Source: Pseudomonadota bacterium
GTDB lineage: Bacteria > Myxococcota_A > UBA796 > SXON01
Length of the DNA: 56,728 nucleotides
Reading direction: 5' to 3'
Assembly: GCA_005778355.1 (NCBI GenBank)
Contig: SXON01000030.1
Span: 1-56,728 of the forward strand
Shown here: positions 25,199 to 31,712 of the stretch, piece by piece
Numbering within the stretch: position 1 is the first letter of the stretch
Layout of the letters: each line of letters begins with the position of its first letter
Program-made: the position numbers and the translations under genes
Notes under the pieces: model-generated
What the model saw: the letters and a program-made list of their open reading frames with translations, nothing else
What the model was told of the DNA's origin: nothing
Databases searched by the model: none

Positions 25199-25524
25199 GG
25201 CCGGCGGTCTATTTGATCTCCCGCCACCGTGCGCGCCAACCGTCCCGCCGCCAGCTCCACCACCCGCCGGGCGCCTCGCACGACGGGCGTGAATCGCCAG
25301 GTGGGGAAGGCCGAGTACACCGCGAGCACGCGATCATCGGCGTCGAGGAAGGCCACGTCGATGGGCACGCGCATGAAGCAGCTGTGGATGCTGTTGCAGG
25401 GCTCGATGATCGCGCCGTCGCCGATGTCCGCGCGACCCATGAGCCCAATGAGTCGCGACGAGAAGGTGTCGAAGTGCTCGGCCCCCGGGCTCAGGAGCTC
25501 CTCGCGCGTGCGGTTGAACACGGC
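25189..25524 (-). CDS. DUF192-family protein
   Basis: A 111-residue protein of the DUF192 (UPF0127) family: FNRTREELLSPG at the N-terminus, DTFSSRLIGLMGR, then NSIHSCFMRVPIDVAFLD and VLAVYSAFPTWRFTPVV. The function of the family is unknown; members often neighbour Tad/Flp or type II-like secretion genes, as here with TadC upstream. GTG 25524 was chosen because it starts exactly at the family N-terminus (MFNRT) and is preceded by AGGCAGG; an upstream in-frame TTG at 25539 is less likely. No signal peptide is seen with this start. It overlaps the FHA receptor gene by 10 bp. Confidence 0.85.
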   Translation of the reverse strand, partial: AVFNRTREELLSPGAEHFDTFSSRLIGLMGRADIGDGAIIEPCNSIHSCFMRVPIDVAFLDADDRVLAVYSAFPTWRFTPVVRGARRVVELAAGRLARTVAGDQIDRRPCA

Positions 25525-25528
25525 CTGC

Positions 25529-26446
25529 CTAGCTGCCAATAACCGCGTCTCCGTAGATGAAGTTCAGCGCGATCGGGCCGAAGATCACGATGAACACCGC
25601 CGGCATGATGAACAGGATCAAGGGGAATAGTAGCTTGGTTGCGGCGTAGGCGCCGGCGCGCTCGGCGGCCTGGAATCGCTGCACGCGGATGAGGTCGGCC
25701 TGGGCGCGCAACACGGGACCGATGCTCGCCCCGAGGATGTCGGCCTGGATCAGGAGCGCCGAGAAGCTCCGGATCTCCGACATGTCCACCCGGGTGGCGA
25801 GATTGCGCAGCGCCTGCTGCCGCGTGGCGCCCACCTGGATCTCGCGCAGCGTGTAGGCCAGCTCGTCGATGAGGGGCCCCTGCTTGGCCTTCTCGCACAC
25901 CTTGTGGACCCCGGCCACGAAGTCGAGGCCGGCCTCCACCGACAGCGTGAGCAGGTCCATCACGTAGGGCAAGGAGCGCCGGATCAGCGTTTGCCTCTGC
26001 GACACGAGCCCGTTGAGCCAGAAGTCAGGGAAGAAAGAGCCCAGCACCAGGAGCGCGATGTGAATCGGGACGGGGACGGCAAGGCCAAGCAGGATCCACC
26101 CGAAGACGACGCCGAAGAGCACCTCGAAGAAGGCGGCCATCGCCATCTTGTAGGCGATGAACTCGTCGGAGCTCATGAGCCCCGACATGCCGGCCGCGAG
26201 GAACTTGCGGTCGATGTAGGCGCGGTAGCGCTCCGCCGCGACGCCCTTCGCGAAGGGCACGAAAAGTGCGTAGAACGGGCGTAGCGCGTGCACCAGCACC
26301 GCCTCGCGCGCGCTCTCGGGCCCCCCGGGGAGGTTGCCCGCGGCGGCCTCGGCCTCGAGGTCGCGCGGCGCGAGGGTCTTCACCGCGAAGAACACGGCGA
26401 GGAAGAAGGCGCCGGAGAACAGGAGGTAGGGGGCCTGGCCGATCAT
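25529..26446 (-). CDS. tadC: TadC-like type II secretion F-family inner-membrane protein
   Basis: A 305-residue member of the GspF/TadC family, inner-membrane platform proteins of Tad (Flp) pilus systems. It has an N-terminal membrane helix, a cytoplasmic block, paired helices near residues 105-150 and the T2SF core (LPYVMDLLTLSVEAGLDFVAG...LREIQVGATRQQALRNLATR) ending with a C-terminal membrane helix (ILFIMPAVFIVIFGPIAL). TadA, TadB or pilin genes are not in the window, so this is either an orphan or the edge of a Tad locus. DUF192 and FHA genes follow closely. TAGAAT lies 10-15 nt upstream of its ATG, so it probably has its own promoter just after aroE. Confidence 0.86.
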   Translation of the reverse strand: MIGQAPYLLFSGAFFLAVFFAVKTLAPRDLEAEAAAGNLPGGPESAREAVLVHALRPFYALFVPFAKGVAAERYRAYIDRKFLAAGMSGLMSSDEFIAYKMAMAAFFEVLFGVVFGWILLGLAVPVPIHIALLVLGSFFPDFWLNGLVSQRQTLIRRSLPYVMDLLTLSVEAGLDFVAGVHKVCEKAKQGPLIDELAYTLREIQVGATRQQALRNLATRVDMSEIRSFSALLIQADILGASIGPVLRAQADLIRVQRFQAAERAGAYAATKLLFPLILFIMPAVFIVIFGPIALNFIYGDAVIGS

Positions 26447-26455
26447 CGCGCGGGG

Positions 26456-26461
26456 ATTCTA
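26456..26461 (-). promoter_or_regulatory. -10-like element for tadC
   Basis: TAGAAT read on the minus strand ends 9 nt before the tadC ATG at 26446; it begins beside the aroE stop. There is no Shine-Dalgarno sequence between it and the ATG, consistent with a very short leader. Confidence 0.45.
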
Positions 26462-27307
26462 CTACCAGCCGCCGATGTCGAGCACGCCGCGGATGGTGTC
26501 GGTGTCGACCGGCACACCCGTGAACAACTCGAAGGAGAGCGCGCCCTGGTGCATGAGCATGCCGATCCCGCGCTGGATGCGCACGCCGCGACCGGCGCAC
26601 GCCACGAGCTGGGGCGGGTCGGCCATCCAGTAGTTGGCGTCGGTCCAGGCGGCGCCGCGAGGGAGGTGGCTCACGTCGAGCGCCCGGAGCGCGTCCATGC
26701 CCTGCCCGCTGAGGCAGTTCACCACCACGCCCCAGGGTCGAGCGCGGAAGGCGTCGGCGTCGAGCGGGGCGGCCTCGAAGCGGACACCCGGGAAGCGCGG
26801 CGCGAGCGCGGCCACGGCGGCCTCGGCGCGCTCGGGGCTACGGTTGAAGAAGCAGGCGTGCGCCACGCCCGCCCCGGCGAGGGCCGCGGCCACGGCACGA
26901 CCGGTGCCTCCGGCGCCGAGGATCGCGCAGTCGCGACCAGCGGGGTCGATACCGAGCTCCTCCCGCAGGGCGCGGAGGTAGCCCTCGCCGTCGGTGTTGT
27001 GGCCCTCGAGCCGCCCGTCGCGGTTGAGCACCACGTTGACCGCACCGGCACAGTGCGCGGCCTCCGACAAGCTGTCGAGGGCGGGGATCACCCTTTCCTT
27101 GAAGGGCACGGTGAGGTTGCAGCCCGCCAGCGCCAGCGTTCGGATCGAGCCGGCCACTGACTCGGCGAGGTTGGGCTTGACGTCGAGCGCCACGTACACC
27201 GCGTCGATGCCCTTGCGACGGAAGAGCTCGTTGTGCATGGCGGGCGACAGCGAGTGGCGAATGGGATGCCCCACCAGCGCGAAAACGCGCGTTTTCCCCG
27301 TGATCAT
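26462..27307 (-). CDS. aroE: Shikimate dehydrogenase
   Basis: A 281-residue AroE, which reduces 3-dehydroshikimate to shikimate with NADPH in aromatic amino acid synthesis. Seen are the N-terminal substrate motif (GHPIRHSLSPAMHN), NLTVPFKE with catalytic Lys70, GHNTDGEGY with Asp106, the nucleotide-binding GAGGTG (131-136), and the NRSPERAE dinucleotide segment. Length is normal for the family. ATG 27307 overlaps the ribF stop (ATGA). A 16-bp perfect palindrome sits at codons 4-9 (27281-27296). ribF and aroE are housekeeping genes and anchor this as chromosomal sequence. Confidence 0.95.
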   Translation of the reverse strand: MITGKTRVFALVGHPIRHSLSPAMHNELFRRKGIDAVYVALDVKPNLAESVAGSIRTLALAGCNLTVPFKERVIPALDSLSEAAHCAGAVNVVLNRDGRLEGHNTDGEGYLRALREELGIDPAGRDCAILGAGGTGRAVAAALAGAGVAHACFFNRSPERAEAAVAALAPRFPGVRFEAAPLDADAFRARPWGVVVNCLSGQGMDALRALDVSHLPRGAAWTDANYWMADPPQLVACAGRGVRIQRGIGMLMHQGALSFELFTGVPVDTDTIRGVLDIGGW

Positions 27308-28212
27308 GCGAGCACCTGCCGGGCGTGCGCCACGTCGCGGGCGATCTGGGCGCGCAAGGCATCGACGCCAGAGAATCGTTGTTCGTCGCGCAATTTTTCC
27401 ACGAGCGCGACCCTCAGATGCTGACCGTAGAGGTTGCCCGCGAAGTCGAGCAAGTGAGTCTCAAACCGGAAGGACTGGCCAGAAACCGTGGGACGAAGCC
27501 CCACGTTCACCACCGCAAGCTGTGAGCCTACACGCGCGGCGTACACGCCGTGCCCGGGCCTCAGCTCCTCGGCCAGGTCGAGGTTGGCGGTGGGGAAGCC
27601 GAGCGTGCGCCCGAGGTGGTCGCCGTGCACCACGGTGCCCGTGGCTAGGTGGGGCCGACCGAGCAGCTGCGCGGCGAGGCGCATGTCGCCGTGGGCCACG
27701 GCGCGCCGCACGCGCGAGGAGGAGATCGGCTCCCCGTCGTGCACGAGCGCGCCCACCTCGCAAACCTCGACGCCGGGGAGCAACGCACGGATACTGCCCG
27801 CGTTGCCCGCCCGCATATTGCCGAAGCGAAAGTCGTGACCCACCACCAGGGCGCGAGTGCCGAGGCGCTCGGCGAGAACGCTCCGGGTGAAACGCTCTGC
27901 CGACTGCGCCGCGAACTCCGGGGTGAACGCGTCGACCACCACGTGATCGAGGCCAGCGGCAAGCAAGGCCGCCACGCGATCGTCGAGGGTCTGGATCCGG
28001 GGCTGGTGTCGTTCGGGCGCCACCACCGCCGTGGGCGCGGGCTGGAAGGTGTACACGCAGGTGGCGGCCCCGAGGCGCGCGGCGGCCTCGCGCAGGACCT
28101 CGATCACCGCGAGGTGTCCCCGGTGGACCCCGTCGAAGTTGCCGATAGCCACGGCACAACCGCTGGGCGGGGCGACAAATTCGGCGGAGGTGCTCGGCAA
28201 GGCCGCGGGCAC
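27304..28212 (-). CDS. ribF: Bifunctional riboflavin kinase/FAD synthetase
   Basis: A 302-residue RibF, which phosphorylates riboflavin to FMN and adenylylates FMN to FAD. The FAD synthetase half has AIGNFDGVHRGH (residues 22-33), VVGHDFRFGNMRAG and ISSSRVRRAV. The riboflavin kinase half has HGDHLGRTLGFPTANL, then VYAARVG, NVGLRPTV, FETHLLDF and YGQHLRVALVEKLRDEQRF. The start is GTG 28212, but GATAGT overlaps it and a TTG follows at 28200, which would fit the -10-to-start spacing seen at other genes here. Both starts keep the catalytic domain. aroE overlaps its stop by 4 bp. Confidence 0.94.
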   Translation of the reverse strand: MPAALPSTSAEFVAPPSGCAVAIGNFDGVHRGHLAVIEVLREAAARLGAATCVYTFQPAPTAVVAPERHQPRIQTLDDRVAALLAAGLDHVVVDAFTPEFAAQSAERFTRSVLAERLGTRALVVGHDFRFGNMRAGNAGSIRALLPGVEVCEVGALVHDGEPISSSRVRRAVAHGDMRLAAQLLGRPHLATGTVVHGDHLGRTLGFPTANLDLAEELRPGHGVYAARVGSQLAVVNVGLRPTVSGQSFRFETHLLDFAGNLYGQHLRVALVEKLRDEQRFSGVDALRAQIARDVAHARQVLA

Positions 28213-28224
28213 TATCCAGAAATG

Positions 28225-28253
28225 GGGGAAGGGGCCTCGCCGGCCCCTTCCCC
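28225..28253. terminator. Strong 12-bp hairpin upstream of ribF
   Basis: GGGGAAGGGGCC (28225-28236) and GGCCCCTTCCCC (28242-28253) form a perfect 12-bp stem with a 5-nt loop, beside the ribF start and just before the 81-bp repeat. No T-tract follows on either strand, so it may be part of a repeat unit or an attenuator rather than a Rho-independent terminator. Confidence 0.5.
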
Positions 28254-28259
28254 TACCGG

Positions 28260-28340
28260 GCCATCCCGTCCGGCCTCCGGCATGCCTCCGGCCTCCCGCG
28301 CCGAGCGCGCAGGTAGCACGCTCGGCGTGGCCCTCTCCCC
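28260..28340 (+). repeat. 81-bp dispersed hairpin repeat, copy 1
   Basis: This segment matches the reverse complement of 31382-31462 without gaps at about 72 of 81 positions by eye. It folds as a 9-bp stem (28299-28307 with 28319-28327), a C/A mismatch, a GC pair step and the loop AGGTA. Position pair 28302/28324 is C-G here and G-C in copy 2, a compensatory change supporting the structure. It lies between ribF and the beta-helix gene. A REP-like element, a miniature mobile element or a structured RNA are all possible. Confidence 0.8.
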
Positions 28341-28438
28341 ATCCCCGCAGTTCCGCCTGCCGCAGGTTTCAAGGGTCGAGGTACCCACCTCCGGCGTCCT
28401 GGCGCACTACCCAGGCGCGGTCGGCCCGGCCCTTCCGC

Positions 28439-28444
28439 TATGCT
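28439..28444 (+). promoter_or_regulatory. -10-like element for the beta-helix gene
   Basis: TATGCT lies 10-15 nt before ATG 28454. The region from the hexamer to the start (…GTCGCGATGATCC) resembles that of the moxR-like gene at 43297, where TACGTT occupies the same place. Confidence 0.45.
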
Positions 28445-28453
28445 CGCGTCGCG

Positions 28454-30397
28454 ATGATCCTCCTCGTCCCCCTGGCCGCCGCCACCACCTGGGTGGTGAA
28501 CAAGGACGGCACGGGCGACTTCGGGCAGGTGCAGTCGGCGATCGACGTGGCGCGGGCGGGCGACATCATCGAGGTAGGACCGGGCACCTACCGGGGCGCG
28601 CTCCTGGTGCGGAGCCGCATCCTCACGCTGCGTAGTCGCGATGGCGCCGGGACGACCATCCTCGACGGCGCCGGGGAGGCGCAGCTCTTGCGCCTGGAGT
28701 CGGCCGAGGTGGTGATGGAGGGCTTCACCCTGTTGAACGACGGCGGCGCGGGCATCGTGACGGTGGATCGTTCCGAGATGGAGGCCCGGGAGCTCGTGTT
28801 CACGGGGCTCTCCGGAGCCTTCTCGATGGAGAACGGCACCGCGAGCTTCGAGGATTGCCACTTCGGCATCGGCGAGGCGGAGATGGGGGCGGGAATCCGC
28901 GCCGACGCGGGGACAGTGGCCGTGCTGAACTCGAGCTTCGATGGGAACAACGCTAACTACGGCGCGGATGTGTACGTGGGGCCGGGCGGGAGATTGTCGC
29001 TCGACGGGGTGACGAGCACGGGCGCGGTGGCAGTGGAGGACGGGGGCAGCGTGTACCTGTCGATGCTGGCGGATGCCGTCGTCACCGAGTGTAGCTTCGA
29101 CGGGGGCAGCGCCGCGACCGGGGGCGCGATCGCGGTGGTGGATGCGTCGGTCACGCTGGACCGGGTGGGGTTTTCGCGGGGGACGGCCAGCCGGGGAGGG
29201 GCCGTCTGGGGCCAGGGCAGTACGGTGTCGAGCCTGGGCAGCAGGTTCGAGGCGAACAGCGCCGAGGAAGGCGGCGCGGTGGCACTCGTGGACGGCGAGC
29301 TGGACGATGCCGGGAGCGTCTTCGCGGGCAACGTGGCCGCCAACGAGGGCGGCGCCATCCTTGCGATCAGCTCGCGGCTCGGTGTGACCGGCACGAGCTT
29401 CGAGGGCAACGTGGCGCGCGTGGCGCCGGCCATCCGGGCGCGTGATGGCGAGGGGGTGAGCATGGCAAACGTTTCCCTCGTCGCCAACGAAGGCGGGCTG
29501 CCCGTGTGGGGTGACGCCTGGCCGTGGGCGGTGGATGGATTGACGAGTGGCGGGCACACCGACGAGCCGGTGGCCCTTTTCACGGGTAGCGGCGAACTTG
29601 CCAACGTCACGACAACGGACGGTGCGTTGGCTTTTGACGGTGATTTTCTCGCGGAGGAGCTGAGTATCTCGGGGGGTGAGGTCGCCGTGTTCCTGGACGC
29701 GGGTAGCCTGGACCTGGTCCGGTCCCGCGTGTCGGCCAACACGGCGCTCGGCTCGGGCGGCGGGGCATTGCGCACGTCGGCGGTCACCGTCAGTCGCGGC
29801 GACGTGGTCGCGAGCGGCGGCACGATCCAGCTCGAGCACACCACGGTGATCGGCGGGACCATTCGCGGCGAGGGCGGCGTGGTGGAGGGACACAGCGTGA
29901 TTGCGACCGGGGCGGTCGAAGGCGACGTGACGCTGGCGTACAGCGACGTCGCGTGGAGCGGCGACGGGAATCTCAGCGCCGACCCCCGCTTCATCGATCC
30001 GGACGCAGACCCGGCCGACCTGCGCCTCTGGCAGACGAGCCCCTGCATCGACGCCGGGGATCCCTCGGTGACCGACCCCGACGGCACCCGGGCGGACATG
30101 GGGGCCTGGAGCGGACCGGACCTGTGGGTGACCGACGCCGATCACGACGGCCACGACAACGCCTCGGACTGCAACGACGCTGATGGTAGCGTGTTTCCCG
30201 GGGCGATCGAGTTCCCGGGCGACGGCGTGGACCAGGACTGCGACGGTGCCGATCTGGTCCCCGGCGAGCCGGAGGACAGTGCTGTCGAGGGAGGGGAGGA
30301 GCCACCCGACGAGGAAGGCTGCGGGTGCGCCGGGGCGTCGTGGACGCCGTTCTTGCTGGTGGGCGCTATGCGCCGCGGAGGTCGGCGGCGGGGCTGA
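28454..30397 (+). CDS. Secreted beta-helix surface protein with MopE-like and MYXO-CTERM-like tail
   Basis: A 647-residue exported protein from ATG 28454 (signal MILLVPLAAATTW). It starts with the usual beta-helix entry (DGTGDFGQVQSAIDVA, GDIIEVGPGTY) and continues with many right-handed parallel beta-helix coils rich in GG and SxF/SxV turns (for example GGAIAVVDASVTLDRVGFS). Near the end it has DADHDGHDNASDCNDADG and GVDQDCDGAD, the MopE-like putative metal-binding motif. The C-terminus is GCGCAGASWTPFLLVGAMRRGGRRRG, a shortened MYXO-CTERM signal split here as GCGCA and an Arg cluster. It is predicted to sit on the cell surface; the ligand is unknown. It lies between the two inverted 81-bp repeats, beside the tandem array. 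Confidence 0.85.
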   Translation: MILLVPLAAATTWVVNKDGTGDFGQVQSAIDVARAGDIIEVGPGTYRGALLVRSRILTLRSRDGAGTTILDGAGEAQLLRLESAEVVMEGFTLLNDGGAGIVTVDRSEMEARELVFTGLSGAFSMENGTASFEDCHFGIGEAEMGAGIRADAGTVAVLNSSFDGNNANYGADVYVGPGGRLSLDGVTSTGAVAVEDGGSVYLSMLADAVVTECSFDGGSAATGGAIAVVDASVTLDRVGFSRGTASRGGAVWGQGSTVSSLGSRFEANSAEEGGAVALVDGELDDAGSVFAGNVAANEGGAILAISSRLGVTGTSFEGNVARVAPAIRARDGEGVSMANVSLVANEGGLPVWGDAWPWAVDGLTSGGHTDEPVALFTGSGELANVTTTDGALAFDGDFLAEELSISGGEVAVFLDAGSLDLVRSRVSANTALGSGGGALRTSAVTVSRGDVVASGGTIQLEHTTVIGGTIRGEGGVVEGHSVIATGAVEGDVTLAYSDVAWSGDGNLSADPRFIDPDADPADLRLWQTSPCIDAGDPSVTDPDGTRADMGAWSGPDLWVTDADHDGHDNASDCNDADGSVFPGAIEFPGDGVDQDCDGADLVPGEPEDSAVEGGEEPPDEEGCGCAGASWTPFLLVGAMRRGGRRRG

Positions 30398-30421
30398 GGG
30401 GGTTCAGCCATGGAGAAGCAC

Positions 30422-30716
30422 GGCAACAAGTCGTGGGGATCTCGGGGTCCGGTGGAGTTGTTGCCGTGATCGGGGCCGTGGGCGGCCACAAGTCGTGAGG
30501 ACCTCCGGGTGCGGCGGGGTTGTTGCCGCGATCGGGGCCGCGGGCGGCAACAAGTCGTGGGGACCTCCGGGTGCGGTGGAGTTGTTGCCGCGATCGGGGC
30601 CGCGGGCGGCAACAAGTCGTGGGGACCTCGGGGTGCGGTGGAGTTGTTGCCGCGATCGGGGCCGCGGGCGGCAACAAGTCGTGGGGACCTCCGGGTGCGG
30701 TGGAGTTGTTTCCGTG
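30422..30716 (+). repeat. Five-copy 62-bp tandem repeat, each unit a hairpin
   Basis: Units start at 30422, 30484, 30546, 30608 and 30670 with exact 62-bp spacing; the last is truncated. Most units contain GGCAACAA and the complementary TTGTTGCC about 28 nt later, with CTCC/GGAG inside. Units differ by a few substitutions (for example GGCCACAA in the second, TTGTTTCC in the last). The length is not a multiple of three, all frames are interrupted across it, and no spacers occur, so it is neither coding nor CRISPR. It lies in a 520-bp gap between the beta-helix gene and the disrupted locus. Confidence 0.9.
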
Positions 30717-30916
30717 GTGGTGCGACGTGCGCTCCACCAGCCGCGCGCCGCTTGCCAGGCGCACGTTGGGTCGGCAGCACGGTCGCGACCCGCCGCGCTC
30801 GCGAACACCCGCGCGTCGCGGCGACATTGTCGCGACCACATGCTGTATGCAACCATACTGGCGTGGTGAAATAAAAGGCCGCAACGTCCAAGAAAAAGGC
30901 ACCCCAAATAGTCTCA
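30717..30916. other. Intergenic stretch with palindromes and lower G+C
   Basis: Between the tandem array and the disrupted gene. It contains the GTCGCGAC octamer at 30782 and 30829, a CATACT/TATGCA AT-rich patch near 30845-30860 and an A-rich run near 30870-30900. No gene or clear promoter with correct spacing was recognised. Just beyond, at 30925-30932, another GTCGCGAC lies within the 12-bp palindrome CTGTCGCGACAG. Confidence 0.4.
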
Positions 30917-31352
30917 TTGTCGCTGTCGCGACAGCATGCGACAGTGGGACACCACCACGGAGTCCTCTTGTCCAGCAGTTGTTCCGCGCCCCCTTCCGGC
31001 AGCCTGGCCCACGTCGTCGCCACCAGCACCGACGCGATCTACACCTGGCTCACCCCGTGGATGCTCGCCCCCGGGGCCGCCACCGCCAAGTGCACGCTGA
31101 AGCGCCGCGCCGTCACCGGCAACCTCCAGTGCCAGGTGGCCTACCAGACCGCCGCGGTCCGCACCGACAAGCCCGACGACCCCGCCACCATCGGCGCGGC
31201 GCAGTCCGGCGCTGGCGAGTACTGCACCGCGAAGGCGGATATCTCCAGCGGCACGGCCAGCAAGATGTGGCTCCGCCTCGGCGTGGCCGCCTCGCTCACG
31301 CAGGCGGGGAGCCCCGGCCAGGCCTCGTCGGCACCTTCCAGTGCAGCCTGGC
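30917..31352 (+). pseudogene. N-terminal part of a disrupted two-domain gene
   Basis: From about TTG 30917 (or GTG near 30944, TTG 30968), this frame encodes TDAIYTWLTPWMLAPG, LQCQVAYQTAAVRTDKPDDP, GEYCTAKADISSGTASKMW and LRLGVAASLTQAGSPGQA. Its second half is similar to the gene starting at 31458 (ASYRVATTSKETPG, ASEMWVQVGLQFA, GQATVTT), so the two look like tandem copies of one domain. After GQA the next domain appears to begin in another frame (VGTFQCSLA at 31329-31352) and is then interrupted by the 81-bp repeat. A one-base frameshift plus repeat insertion explains this. The function is unknown. Confidence 0.5.
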
Positions 31353-31381
31353 CGCCCGGCGACGCCGGGTGGCTGCCGGGA

Positions 31382-31462
31382 GGGGGGAGCGCCACGCGGA
31401 GCGTGCTACCTGCACGCTCCGCGCCGGAGCCCGGAGGCATGCCGAAGGGCGGAGGGGATGGC
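31382..31462 (-). repeat. 81-bp dispersed hairpin repeat, copy 2 (inverted)
   Basis: The reverse-complement copy of 28260-28340. The hairpin is complete here: CGCGGAGCGTGC (31395-31406), loop TACCT, GCACGCTCCGCG (31412-31423), a 12-bp perfect stem. A second small hairpin CCCGGC/GCCGGG (about 31356-31370) lies just outside. The copy sits between two stretches that read as one domain (VGTFQCSLA before and ASYRVATTSK after), as if it had landed in a gene. No target-site duplication was identified. Confidence 0.8.
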
Positions 31463-31712
31463 GCGCGAGCGGTCCCCCCCGGTCGTGGTAGCGTCCTACC
31501 GCGTGGCCACCACCAGCAAGGAGACCCCGGGCGCCTGGTCCACCACCTTCGACGCGTGGCGCACCGCCGACGGCGAGTACAACACGGGCGACCTCACGCC
31601 CACCACTGCCTCGGAGATGTGGGTGCAGGTGGGCCTGCAGTTCGCGAACTCGTCGGGCGGCGCCGTCGGCCAGGCCACCGTCACCACCGCCATCCACGCG
31701 AGGAAGGCGTGA
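31458..31712 (+). CDS. Small protein or C-terminal part of the disrupted two-domain gene
   Basis: An 84-codon frame whose ATG at 31458 lies in the end of the 81-bp repeat, directly after GGAGGGG. From about residue 11 (ASYRVATTSKETPGAW, TADGEYNTGDLTPT, ASEMWVQVGLQFA) it matches the second half of the upstream fragment, so it is probably the remnant or reactivated second domain. Alternative in-frame GTG 31485 would start right at the conserved part. The stop overlaps the next gene as GTGA, implying coupled translation. No family was recognised. Confidence 0.5.
   Translation: MARERSPPVVVASYRVATTSKETPGAWSTTFDAWRTADGEYNTGDLTPTTASEMWVQVGLQFANSSGGAVGQATVTTAIHARKA

Noticed and set aside
28200..28260. 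FMN riboswitch upstream of ribF
   Set aside because: The leader is too short and lacks the conserved FMN aptamer helices; only a simple GC hairpin is present.
30422..30716. CRISPR array
   Set aside because: Repeats are directly abutting 62-bp units without unique spacers, and no cas genes are present.
30827..30859. sigma70 promoter TTGTCG...CATACT
   Set aside because: The spacer is about 21 nt, too long for a standard promoter.
28225..31462. Composite transposon flanked by inverted repeats
   Set aside because: No transposase lies between the two copies; the 81-bp element is more likely a dispersed hairpin with independent copies.
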